Source of the DNA: Leptospira idonii
GTDB taxonomy: Bacteria > Spirochaetota > Leptospiria > Leptospirales > Leptospiraceae
NCBI RefSeq assembly: GCF_004770995.1
Contig: NZ_RQHW01000028.1
Span: 124,001 to 188,000, forward strand
Reading direction: 5' to 3'
DNA: 64,000 nucleotides
In this document: one piece after another, positions 38,962 through 45,977 of the stretch
Numbering within the stretch: position 1 is the stretch's first letter
How the letters are laid out: every line of letters begins with the position of its first letter
The notes under the pieces: generated by a model
What the model was told of the DNA's origin: nothing
The model's database searches: none
What the model saw: the letters and a program-made list of their open reading frames with translations, nothing else
Position numbers and translations under genes: made by a program

Positions 38962-39972
38962 TTGAAATCACTATCTATCCGTCAGCAATCATTCACAATA
39001 ATTTTACTGGTTTTATTTATCCCCTTTTCTCTTTTTTCTGAAAACATACTTCTGAAAAAAGGAGGAACGATCAAAGGGAAAGTCGTAGAGCAGGATCAAA
39101 ACAAAATTAGAGTAAAAAAAGAAGACGGTTCTCTAATCACCATCTCAAAATCGGAAATCTTAAAAGTAGTTTATAAAGAGCACCTAACAGAAGCAGAAGA
39201 AGAAAAATTAAGAAAAGCGGAAGAAGCAAAAACCGCTGCCGCTGCCGAAAAAGAAAGATTAAAGAAAGAGAAAGAAGAAGCGGAGAAACTCAAAAAAGAG
39301 CTCGCTGAAAAAGAAAAAACGGACAAAGACTCCGCAGCACAAAAGTTAAAAGACGATGCTGAGAAAAAGAAAAAGTCAGAAGAAGCCGAAAGACTCGCAT
39401 TGGAAAGTCGCAAAGACTTAACCCGAGGAGGAGCCGCTTGGAGATCCGCAGTTCTTCCCGGTTGGGGACAATGGCGCCAAGGAAGAAAAGTGCAAGCGAT
39501 TCTTTATCCTTCTCTCATCGCAGTGGGTTTGTTTTTCACTTATGACAAAAACAGAATGTTCCTCAACGCAAAACGCGATTATAATAATTTAGACAATCCT
39601 TATACGCAGACAGGTTACCTTCGTACCGCTCTGGGCGGTAATACGATCACTACGGCTCCTGCGGATCCAGTGGCGGCTTATGCGGCCAATGAAGTGAGTC
39701 CTTTCAAAGGTCAAAGAGAATCCGTAGAAAAACACTACAGAGAATTACAATACATCGGAGGAGCAACCGCCCTTCTATATCTTTGGAATATCTTCGATGC
39801 GTTTTTCTTTCATCCCAAACAAGCGGTTGCAGATGCGGACGCTGTTCCCGATAAAGAAAATCAATTCTTTATGAGAACCACTATGGATCGTTTGGATGCA
39901 GTTCCCTACTCTTCCATGTTGGAAAGAAGATACGAAACGAAAACAAACGTAGGTTACGAATTTCTTTTTTAA
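38962..39972 (+). CDS. Exported coiled-coil protein with DUF5683-like domain
   Basis: A 336-residue protein. A signal peptide (about 26 residues) leads into a small beta domain (ILLKKGGTIKGKVVEQDQ) resembling an SH3-like adaptor. A long charged Lys/Glu/Ala coiled coil (about 75-155) follows. The C-terminal membrane-associated part contains SAVLPGWGQWRQGRK, the DUF5683 signature, and two hydrophobic segments. It may tether peptidoglycan or the outer membrane, though that is inference. The start is a TTG preceded by AAGAGAAAG. It sits at the left border of the AT-rich island. Confidence 0.72.
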   Translation: MKSLSIRQQSFTIILLVLFIPFSLFSENILLKKGGTIKGKVVEQDQNKIRVKKEDGSLITISKSEILKVVYKEHLTEAEEEKLRKAEEAKTAAAAEKERLKKEKEEAEKLKKELAEKEKTDKDSAAQKLKDDAEKKKKSEEAERLALESRKDLTRGGAAWRSAVLPGWGQWRQGRKVQAILYPSLIAVGLFFTYDKNRMFLNAKRDYNNLDNPYTQTGYLRTALGGNTITTAPADPVAAYAANEVSPFKGQRESVEKHYRELQYIGGATALLYLWNIFDAFFFHPKQAVADADAVPDKENQFFMRTTMDRLDAVPYSSMLERRYETKTNVGYEFLF

Positions 39973-39994
39973 GATCGGAGTCTTGAGCAGTTTT

Positions 39995-40040
39995 GCCGTA
40001 GCAAATCCCGTAAGGAAGAGCGGTAATCCGTAGTTATGCG
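39995..40040 (+). repeat. Degenerate attC-like/inverted repeat, copy 1
   Basis: This block shares CCGTAGTTATGC, ATCCCG and a GCGGTAA core with the minus strand of the palindrome at 41815-41856, in the same order. The outer GTATAAC arm is degenerate here (GTAGCAA). It marks the left edge of the AT-rich island. Classification as an integron-type recombination site is tentative. Confidence 0.45.
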
Positions 40041-40056
40041 TAATTGCGGGGAAAGA

Positions 40057-40076
40057 CCGCCACATCCATGTGGCGG
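40057..40076. terminator. GC-rich hairpin at island border
   Basis: Perfect inverted repeat CCGCCACAT-CC-ATGTGGCGG. It lies between the DUF5683 gene and the toxin-antitoxin promoter. No clear T-tract follows, so terminator activity is uncertain. Confidence 0.5.
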
Positions 40077-40104
40077 GGTGAAGAAAAAAGACATTTTCTC
40101 TCTA

Positions 40105-40132
40105 TTGACAATATACAATTCTTGTATATAAT
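40105..40132 (+). promoter_or_regulatory. Sigma-70 promoter and operator of the toxin-antitoxin operon
   Basis: Consensus -35 TTGACA (40105-40110) and -10 TATAAT (40127-40132) are separated by 16 bp. The spacer holds the perfect inverted repeat ATATACAA-TTC-TTGTATAT (40111-40129), a good site for autorepression by the ribbon-helix-helix antitoxin. Transcription should begin six or seven bases after the -10 box, i.e. at the antitoxin ATG (40139), so the mRNA may be leaderless. Confidence 0.85.
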
Positions 40133-40138
40133 TGCTCT

Positions 40139-40384
40139 ATGAATCAAACGGTTAATATCTCTTTTGAAAAAGCTCTTCTTAAAGAAATTGATAAAATAGC
40201 TAAAAAAGAGCACAGATCCAGATCTGAATTAATTAGAGAAGCTGCTAGATCCTATATTGAAAAGAAAGCTAAATGGGCTGACATCTTCGCTTTAGGGGAA
40301 AATATCGCAAAAAATGCAAAGATTTCACAAGATGACGTTTTTGACGAAATCAGAATTACTCGTAAGAATTTAAAAGCTTCCTAA
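40139..40384 (+). CDS. Ribbon-helix-helix antitoxin
   Basis: An 81-residue protein. The N-terminus (NQTVNISFEKALLKEIDKIA followed by RSRSELIREAARSYIEKK) is a CopG/Arc-type ribbon-helix-helix DNA-binding domain; the C-terminal part would wrap the toxin. It directly precedes a PIN-domain gene (2-base gap). The promoter spacer upstream contains a perfect palindrome, fitting autoregulation. Codon use is AT-rich compared with the flanking genes, as expected of a mobile toxin-antitoxin cassette. Confidence 0.88.
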   Translation: MNQTVNISFEKALLKEIDKIAKKEHRSRSELIREAARSYIEKKAKWADIFALGENIAKNAKISQDDVFDEIRITRKNLKAS

Positions 40385-40386
40385 AC

Positions 40387-40803
40387 TTGAAAGTCTTACT
40401 TGATACAAACATTTACATCTCTGCATTTCTATTTAAAGGCAAACCAAGATCTATTATAGAAGATTTAAGTGATGGAAAGTTTACTGCTTTCATTTCTAAA
40501 CATATTTTAGAGGAATTAGAAGCCACTCTAATACGGCCTAAATTTAAGCTCAAAGCCAATGTTGTTTTTCATATTTTACAGGAAATTAAAGATATTACTT
40601 CAATTGTTATAAATAAGCCTCTTAAAAGTTATCACGACTTAAGAGATAGGAATGATTTTCATATCCTTGAAACTGCTTTTTCTGCTAAGGTCGATTATTT
40701 AGTCACTGGAGATAAGGATCTATTATCTCTACAGGGAATTGATCAATTTAAAATTATTTCTCCAGATCAGTTCGTTTCTATTTTATCAGAACATAAACCA
40801 TAA
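40387..40803 (+). CDS. PIN-domain toxin (COG1569-type RNase)
   Basis: A 138-residue PIN nuclease-like protein. Acidic active-site residues are visible: LLDTNIYISAF (Asp6), a Glu in LEELEAT, RDRNDFHILETA (Asp and Glu) and VTGDKDLL (Asp). This follows the 'putative toxin-antitoxin system toxin component, PIN family' pattern; such toxins cleave RNA with Mg2+. The start is a TTG. The stop TAA lies inside the ATAAC arm of the following attC-like palindrome, a cassette-like arrangement. Confidence 0.85.
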   Translation: MKVLLDTNIYISAFLFKGKPRSIIEDLSDGKFTAFISKHILEELEATLIRPKFKLKANVVFHILQEIKDITSIVINKPLKSYHDLRDRNDFHILETAFSAKVDYLVTGDKDLLSLQGIDQFKIISPDQFVSILSEHKP

Positions 40804-40877
40804 CTTGCGACGTCCGTGTCCTCCCCGCAAGCGTCGCGCCAGCTTAGCCAACGTCGGGTAGCCTAGTTCGTTATACG
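40798..40877. repeat. attC-like imperfect palindrome, copy 2
   Basis: About 80 bp bounded by CCATAAC and GTTATAC, with internal complementary segments AACT...CGACGT and ACGTCG...AGTT, plus TGCGACG/CGTCGCG. It is far more GC-rich than the flanking genes. The left arm contains the toxin stop codon. Outer arms complementary to each other with imperfect inner arms are the attC pattern. The central bases do not match the classical GTTRRRY exactly, having T at the second R. Confidence 0.55.
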
Positions 40878-40899
40878 AAATAAGTCAAGATGCGCTAAT

Positions 40900-41806
40900 A
40901 TAGCGCACCGAAATCATTATATTCCTGAATTTTACTCTAAAAGATTTTCTAATTACGATACGGGCAAAATCTACAGATATATGAAGGTTCATGGCAGTAA
41001 AATTACTGAAGATGAAATATATCCAAAAGAAACTGGCTACTTAATAGATTCAACGTCATTCACATCGGATAAATATAAAAGTAAATTTCAAATAGATCAC
41101 TTAGAAATAAATGGATATTCTAAGATTGATCAAGATGCAGCAAAATCACTCGAAAAACAATTAAAGCAAGGTTCAGAACATCTAAACATAGCCGAAAGAA
41201 AATCATGGGCATTATTTATTAATTCACTTTTACACAGAAGTCCCCAAAAAATACTCTTATTACAGGATACTATCAAAAAAGGTTACAATGAAGCCTTAAA
41301 AAAGATTACTGATGATCTAACACTTTTCCGTGACCCTACTACTCGAGAAATGTTCATTAAAAAAATCAAATCAAGATTTCCATTAGCAGAAGCAGAAGAC
41401 GGAGGAAAACTACAACACTTAAATTACATTATTAAAAGCAATTTCACTCAACAAATATTATCTGCTCCATTGTGGGTTAATACTGAAGTTCCACTTAATG
41501 AATTTCTAGTAACATCAGATTATCCGGTAGTATGCATTGCTGACCCAGCAACAAAAAAAAATACTTTGTATGCAAATAGCATTAACACCAAAGATATTGC
41601 AAAGTATATACTTTCCTAGCGACTCAACCCTGGAAACCCATTGTTCGAATGCCCTGATGTTTATACAATATCATAATATATTGCAGATACAAGAAAAACC
41701 AAATTTCATTTATTCAGATCGTCGTTTAGATGACAGCACTAATATTAAATATACAAAAGCAATGAAACTTTACTTGAAAATTTCAAATCCGAAGAATCCA
41801 ATCTGA
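40900..41806 (+). pseudogene. DUF4238-family gene, start lost and frameshifted
   Basis: The reading frame contains NHYIPEFYSKRFSNYDTGKIY from 40912, the conserved N-terminus of DUF4238 proteins, but no ATG/GTG/TTG lies ahead of it before an in-frame TAG at 40864. The first usable ATG (40981) would delete this conserved block. The frame continues through NTEVPLNEFLVTSDYP and stops at 41619. The expected C-terminus (IYFPSDSTLE...NALMFIQYHN...FIYSDRR) continues in another frame to 41806, so one indel near 41600 separates the halves. A sequencing error or an unusual ATA start at 40900 could explain part of this. Function of DUF4238 is not established. It lies between two attC-like sites and is strongly AT-rich. 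Confidence 0.72.
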
Positions 41807-41814
41807 CTTACCTT

Positions 41815-41856
41815 GCATAACTACGGCTTACCGCTTCGCTGCGGGATCGTTATACG
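41815..41856. repeat. attC-like imperfect palindrome, copy 3
   Basis: Bounded by GCATAAC (41815-41821) and GTTATAC (41849-41855), with an inner CCGC-TTCGCT-GCGG hairpin. On the minus strand it reads like copy 1 (ATCCCG, GCGGTAA, CCGTAGTTATGC) with a complete GTATAAC arm. The stop codon of the minus-strand lipoprotein gene (TAA, 41850-41852) lies inside that arm, as in integron gene cassettes. Confidence 0.58.
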
Positions 41857-42557
41857 CCGTTATGAGATTTTAGATCACTGAGCAGTTTTTCTTTACCGCC
41901 AGGGTAATAAAACATATATCTAACAGTGCACTCACCATGAATTGACTTGCTAACTGTAATGTGAGGTTTTTTTATTAAAAGGTTAAGTTTGTAATACTCT
42001 TTTTCTATCTGGTCAGTTCCTACAAAATATTCAGAGAATTTAAAAACTTCAGAGGAAAACCAATCATTGTGCTTTTTCTGTATCGCACAGTTAGGATTGT
42101 TTGCATCATGATAAAAAGATTTTTCTACTTTAAAGAGGACTTTTGATCGACTATTGCAATCTGTTTTTGATTTATACAGCCAACCATCATTTAACTCGTA
42201 TTCAATTGAATATGCCTTATATGTATTGAAAGAATCCCCTACAAAAATACTTATATATGCATAAGAAAACCCAACAACATATTTCAAACTTGAAGTGGCA
42301 TTGATCGTAGTTATTAAATACCCTGTTCCTAAGTCTATAAAAGTGGAAGCGACAGCAAGAGTATCTGCAACTACTCGACTAAATTTAAATTCAGGCTCAA
42401 TAACATTTTGCATGTCATAAGAGCATTTATTTCCGAATGGTAAATTATCACTTGATAGGAAGTTGGCAATTTCGTTCCTTTTGCCCTTAAAAAGTATGCT
42501 TGTACATTGAAAGTTAAGAATAATTATAACGAAAAAGAACCTGTTAATTTTACTCAT
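41850..42557 (-). CDS. Cassette-like orphan lipoprotein
   Basis: A 235-residue protein with a signal and possible lipobox (LNFQC, Cys18). No family is recognised. It contains a hydrophobic stretch (about 85-110) and a Cys/Asp/Tyr-rich remainder. Base use is AT-rich like the toxin-antitoxin genes and unlike the core genes on either side. The stop codon is embedded in an attC-like palindrome, so it may have arrived as a cassette. The ribosome site is weak. Confidence 0.6.
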   Translation of the reverse strand: MSKINRFFFVIIILNFQCTSILFKGKRNEIANFLSSDNLPFGNKCSYDMQNVIEPEFKFSRVVADTLAVASTFIDLGTGYLITTINATSSLKYVVGFSYAYISIFVGDSFNTYKAYSIEYELNDGWLYKSKTDCNSRSKVLFKVEKSFYHDANNPNCAIQKKHNDWFSSEVFKFSEYFVGTDQIEKEYYKLNLLIKKPHITVSKSIHGECTVRYMFYYPGGKEKLLSDLKSHNGV

Positions 42558-42680
42558 TGAAATACTTAGAAAATTTTTGTTATTAATTGTTTTTCATAAT
42601 GGCATAGAACTAACAACAACCCCCCGTTTCGTTCCCGAAAGAAAACCTTCCACCAAAAAAACGAAACCGATATATTTATG

Positions 42681-42881
42681 TTAACCCAATGACTTCCACA
42701 AAGCATCCGCTTTGGCTTGTCTGTCGGGAACGATCTGCCAAAGAAATTTAGCGATCGGATTGGCGAAATAAAAGACCTTACCATCCTTTTCGATTCTGTA
42801 TTTGTCAGCTCCGGTCAATTTTTTTCCTAAACTGATTCCGAAAGCGCATTTTCCATTATATTCCGGTTTGCATTCACTCAT
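42681..42881 (-). CDS. Small YHS-like domain protein
   Basis: A 66-residue protein. CKPEYNGKCAFGISLGKKL, then DKYRIEKDGKVFYFANPIAKFLW and a final KADALW match the spacing of secreted YHS-domain proteins, in which Cys and His/Tyr residues may bind metal. There is no signal peptide, so it is probably cytoplasmic. It is the last gene of the minus-strand stretch with a Spy-like protein, an ECF sigma factor and a small membrane protein, 60 bases after the latter. A metal-related role is inferred from family and context. Confidence 0.6.
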   Translation of the reverse strand: MSECKPEYNGKCAFGISLGKKLTGADKYRIEKDGKVFYFANPIAKFLWQIVPDRQAKADALWKSLG

Positions 42882-42941
42882 AAATTTGCCTCATTTAAAA
42901 TCAGGAAAGAACCAGAAAGATGTTCCAAACCGGGAAAAGAT

Positions 42942-43208
42942 TCAATCTTCTCCCAGATGTACAAGCAGTCCGGAATTCATCTCTTCTATCACAAAACTTA
43001 GATCTGTAGATAAATCGTTGTGATCAAAGACGAAATCCCGAAACGTCCAGAGATTTGCAGCTACGAACAATGTGAACACAAAACCGGCCACGGTTCTGTT
43101 TCTGGTCTGTTCTTTTCTGAATCTGGAATGTACCTGATTCGAAATCTTAGTTTCGAAGCTGGCATCCTCTAATAGTTCTTCCCAACGTCTTTTTTGATTA
43201 GACTTCAC
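42942..43208 (-). CDS. Small membrane protein, candidate anti-sigma factor
   Basis: An 88-residue protein with a basic cytoplasmic N-terminus (MKSNQKRRWEELLEDASFE), one membrane span (about 42-57, FVFTLFVAANLW) and an acidic periplasmic tail. It overlaps the ECF sigma gene by 11 bases and follows it directly, the usual place for a sigma regulator. It lacks a recognisable zinc anti-sigma (HxxxCxxC) motif, so the assignment is by position and topology only. Confidence 0.6.
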   Translation of the reverse strand: MKSNQKRRWEELLEDASFETKISNQVHSRFRKEQTRNRTVAGFVFTLFVAANLWTFRDFVFDHNDLSTDLSFVIEEMNSGLLVHLGED

Positions 43209-43731
43209 CTGCGACCTCCCCTAAAAGATTTTCTCGTATCCAGGACTTTGCACGGAACAATCTGGATTTGGCTGTACCCGGCTGAACGGACAATTCTTTG
43301 GCGATTTCTTCCATCGATTTCCCCTCCAAATACAAAAGGAGCGGTTTTTGATACATATCTGGCACTTTGGTCAATAAATGGGATATGAGAGAAGTATTGT
43401 CCAAATCATTTTCTGCCGTATCGGTAATTTCTTTGAACATCCCTTCCCTCAGAAATTTTTTCGCCTTCTCTTCCTCTTTCAACCGCTTGGCATTCATTCG
43501 ATTGGATTCGTTTTTTGCGATTGTGTAGATCCAAGTAGATAGTTTGGATTCTCCCCGAAATTGGTTTTTCCGCAAAGCCTTATAAACTCGGAAGTATACT
43601 TCTTGGAGGACATCGTCCGTACTTTCATCAAAACGATCGATGAGAGTTTCACCGATCGTTTTTAAGACAAGTAGTTTGGTTTCGTTTACGATGTTTTCAA
43701 AATTGGAAACATCGTTTGACTCGGTTCCCAC
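43198..43731 (-). CDS. ECF sigma-70 factor
   Basis: A 177-residue RNA polymerase sigma factor of the extracytoplasmic function type. Region 2 contains DDVLQEVYFRVYKALRKNQF and STWIYTIAKNESNRMNAKR; region 4 contains LTKVPDMYQKPLLLYLEGKS and the HTH SMEEIAKELSVQPGTAKSRL. The start is GTG, directly after the stop of the Spy-like gene. The operon promoter (44209-44236) has GGAACTT and GTC elements like those of sigma-E-type ECF factors, consistent with autoregulation. The stimulus is probably envelope or metal stress, sensed by the Spy-like and membrane proteins encoded beside it. Confidence 0.93.
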   Translation of the reverse strand: MGTESNDVSNFENIVNETKLLVLKTIGETLIDRFDESTDDVLQEVYFRVYKALRKNQFRGESKLSTWIYTIAKNESNRMNAKRLKEEEKAKKFLREGMFKEITDTAENDLDNTSLISHLLTKVPDMYQKPLLLYLEGKSMEEIAKELSVQPGTAKSRLFRAKSWIRENLLGEVAGEV

Positions 43732-44181
43732 TTAGTCTTCTAATTTGTGTTTACTTGCGAATTTTTCAATGAGTTCGGCGAGTTTGGTTCTTTGTTCCGG
43801 TTTTAATACCGCATGGAACTCGACCAATTTTTGTTGGAAGAACTTTCTCATCTCTGTGTGATGGCTGTCTCTTTCCGCACTCATCTTATCCAAAGCTTTG
43901 GTATCGATTTTGTCGTTTTTGATTTGAGCAGTCACTTCAGTGATCCAACCGTCATGTTTAGGTCGAACTTCTTTATGTTTTGCGATCAACTCCGCTTTGA
44001 TGGATTCTAATTTGGCCTTTTGAGCATCGTCTAAGTCGAGTTTGGAGGTAAGTTTTCCTGCCACCCACTCCACTCTTTTTTCGAAACTTTTATGTCCTCG
44101 ACAGTTGCTTGCGAAAACAAATCCCATAACCGCTACAAATAGGATAAGAACTGGTCTTGAAAATTTGGTAAAACTCTTCAT
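43732..44181 (-). CDS. Spy/CpxP-like periplasmic stress protein
   Basis: A 149-residue exported protein. The signal ends near VFASNC (Cys27), which could be a lipobox. The mature helical part holds two LTxxQ-type elements (LDLDDAQKAKLESIK and LKPEQRTKLAELIE), characteristic of the Spy/CpxP/CnrX fold. His-rich segments (HHTEMRKFF) suggest metal contact. Related proteins act as chaperones or as periplasmic metal sensors controlling ECF sigma factors (CnrX-CnrY-CnrH). It heads the ECF operon after a good AAGGAG ribosome site. Confidence 0.85.
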   Translation of the reverse strand: MKSFTKFSRPVLILFVAVMGFVFASNCRGHKSFEKRVEWVAGKLTSKLDLDDAQKAKLESIKAELIAKHKEVRPKHDGWITEVTAQIKNDKIDTKALDKMSAERDSHHTEMRKFFQQKLVEFHAVLKPEQRTKLAELIEKFASKHKLED

Positions 44182-44208
44182 CTAGGTAATCTCCTTTGGT
44201 TTTGCCAA

Positions 44209-44236
44209 TATGACCTTTAGATTCGACGAAAGTTCC
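44209..44236 (-). promoter_or_regulatory. Sigma-E-type ECF promoter of the Spy-sigma operon
   Basis: On the minus strand GGAACTT (44236-44230) and GTCATA (44214-44209) are separated by exactly 15 bases. This is close to the E. coli sigma-E consensus GGAACTT-N15-GTCTAA. The start of transcription would be about 20 bases ahead of the Spy-like ATG, with AAAGGAG in between. Confidence 0.8.
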
Positions 44237-44319
44237 CGAAAGGAAAATTTTTTATGCGGATTCGAATCGACCTGTATCGATTTTATAGTACAGGCCGAAA
44301 GGGAAAATTTTCCCGGATT

Positions 44320-45000
44320 CTAATCTCCCACGACTAGGATTGTTATTTTCCATTGTTTTTTGCCTTTCTCTTCGAAGAAAACTCTGTAATCCAGAAAACT
44401 TCTCAGATACTGATCGCAAATATAACCTGTGCTTCCGTCCGCCAAACAAACCTTTTGCCAAAGACATTGCGGCGACTTAGGATCTTCTTTCACATCTTGG
44501 TTGTATTCCCCGATCGTTACCACTTGGTAGGATAATTTGGCGATGCTGGGGGAATCGATGTTTGGCCCCGAACGCACATTCACATTCGTTCCGGTCACCA
44601 TGTAAGATGTGAAAGGATCGAATTCAGGAGGCATCGTTTTAAAAAAATAAGGGAACACGAAACGTCCTTCCGAAAAATGAGATCCGAATTTTAGAACTTT
44701 ATCCAAAATATTCCATACACTTGAATGGTTCGGTTTCGTATCCAATTCATAGTATTGGATGAAGTTCTTTTTACCATTGTCGTCTCCGAACGTAAAACGG
44801 ACGTCCTGATCGAGTGAATCCAATAGAAACTTTTTGTCTTTTTTGCGGATTGCTTCCGTCAGTTTTTTCTTGAACTCCAGAAAACTTTTGTCCTTCGAAG
44901 AATCGTCCTTAGGTGGTAAGGAAGTGTCTTTGAATGTGTCGCAAGGAAACAAAGAAAGGGTGGAGAATAATGCGGTCAATGCCGCTATGCGAAGATACAT
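44320..45000 (-). CDS. SH3-domain lipoprotein
   Basis: A 226-residue lipoprotein: signal MYLRIAALTALFSTLSLFPC (Cys20), then a charged linker and a helical domain (about 35-110). A C-terminal bacterial SH3 domain follows (about 140-200) with NVNVRSGPNIDSPSIAKL, the typical RSGPS-type loop. It is probably anchored to a periplasmic or outer-membrane face and may bind cell-wall peptide. An upstream in-frame start would place 18 residues before the signal. The palindrome GGGAAAATTTTCCC after its stop may be a weak terminator. No operon partners are close. Confidence 0.75.
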   Translation of the reverse strand: MYLRIAALTALFSTLSLFPCDTFKDTSLPPKDDSSKDKSFLEFKKKLTEAIRKKDKKFLLDSLDQDVRFTFGDDNGKKNFIQYYELDTKPNHSSVWNILDKVLKFGSHFSEGRFVFPYFFKTMPPEFDPFTSYMVTGTNVNVRSGPNIDSPSIAKLSYQVVTIGEYNQDVKEDPKSPQCLWQKVCLADGSTGYICDQYLRSFLDYRVFFEEKGKKQWKITILVVGD

Positions 45001-45311
45001 ATATCGTGAATTTATCCTGCGATTGCAAGAAACATTCAACTCAAATTTGAGCACCTTTTAGTCCCTGGAAGGGCTACATCGATTTCGGGGAAAATATATT
45101 ATTGCGACTCTTAATGTGTTTGCGGAAACAAAGAAATAAAAATACCCCATTTTAGAATATTTTTATTTGCGCTAGGGATCCGAAGGGGAAGCCCCGGAAA
45201 GGGGCCGGAGCGAAAGCGCAGCCAGGAGGAGCCCGCCCGAGCGCCCTGAATTTTAAAGAGACATAATTTTTTTCTTCAGTTTTCCTAAATTTCGGACGAA
45301 ATGGAAAGTAG
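45001..45311. other. Intergenic region with GC-rich structured block
   Basis: About 310 bases between the SH3 lipoprotein and the transglycosylase genes. No gene or RNA was recognised apart from the GC-rich element at 45169-45246; the remainder is AT-rich leader sequence. Confidence 0.65.
45169..45246. repeat. GC-rich intergenic element with tandem short hairpins
   Basis: A roughly 78-bp GC-rich block in AT-rich DNA. It contains three consecutive small inverted repeats: GGGG-AAG-CCCC, CCCC-GGAAA-GGGG and GC-GAAA-GC. Its minus strand shares CTCGGGCGGG with the block at 6381-6441. It is probably a dispersed repeat; the hairpins could form structured RNA if transcribed. Confidence 0.45.
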
Positions 45312-45977
45312 ATGGAAATCAAAGATCTGCCTTCTCTCCAGTCCGTCTTTCGCAGGATGCAAGAACTGGAATCGATTGTGAAAAATCCCGCACAAGCGGT
45401 TTCTTTTCCTTCTCTTTTGGCGGAAGAGATGCATCGCAATCGTAAGACTGTTTCCGAGGAAACGCCTCAAAAACAGGAAGGGATTACAGACAAAGAGATT
45501 TCCCTCCCCTTCCCTGATTTGGCGGCTGCGGGAACACAACCTGGAATCTCTTCTCAAACGGAAAAAAATTTCCGATCCTCGTCGAAGAACAACGATTTGA
45601 TGTCTTTTATTGAAAGAACTGCCGAAGCGAAAGGGATCGACCCGAACCTAGTGAAAGCGGTGATCAAAACGGAATCCGGCTTTCAAAAGGATGCAGTTTC
45701 TCCCAAAGGAGCCATGGGACTGATGCAATTGATGCCTTCCACCGCGGATTTGTTAGGTGTGGATGATCCGATGAACCCTAGAGAAAATGTAGTCGGTGGT
45801 GTGAGTTATTTAGGGGATATGTTGAAAAAATTCGGTGACACTGAAAAAGCTTTGGCCGCTTATAACGCCGGCCCAGGTGCTGTGAAAAAATACAACGGGG
45901 TTCCTCCTTATAAAGAAACCCAGGACTATGTGGAAAAGGTCAAAAAGAACTACAAAAAGTTCTCCGGGCTAATTTAA
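45312..45977 (+). CDS. Lytic transglycosylase (SLT domain)
   Basis: A 221-residue protein with a C-terminal SLT domain (about 100-215): catalytic Glu in AVIKTESGF, then SPKGAMGLMQLMPSTA and LAAYNAGPGAVKKY. It cleaves peptidoglycan glycan strands with 1,6-anhydro ring formation. The N-terminal 95 residues are low-complexity with no clear signal peptide. That is unusual for a cell-wall enzyme and resembles flagellum-associated transglycosylases exported by the flagellar route, though no flagellar gene is adjacent. Its 3' end overlaps the convergent response-regulator gene by nine bases. Confidence 0.88.
   Translation: MEIKDLPSLQSVFRRMQELESIVKNPAQAVSFPSLLAEEMHRNRKTVSEETPQKQEGITDKEISLPFPDLAAAGTQPGISSQTEKNFRSSSKNNDLMSFIERTAEAKGIDPNLVKAVIKTESGFQKDAVSPKGAMGLMQLMPSTADLLGVDDPMNPRENVVGGVSYLGDMLKKFGDTEKALAAYNAGPGAVKKYNGVPPYKETQDYVEKVKKNYKKFSGLI

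Noticed and set aside
44301..44314. Palindrome GGGAAAATTTTCCC as an operator
   Set aside because: It is located directly after a stop codon and is better explained as a weak terminator; no regulator is linked.
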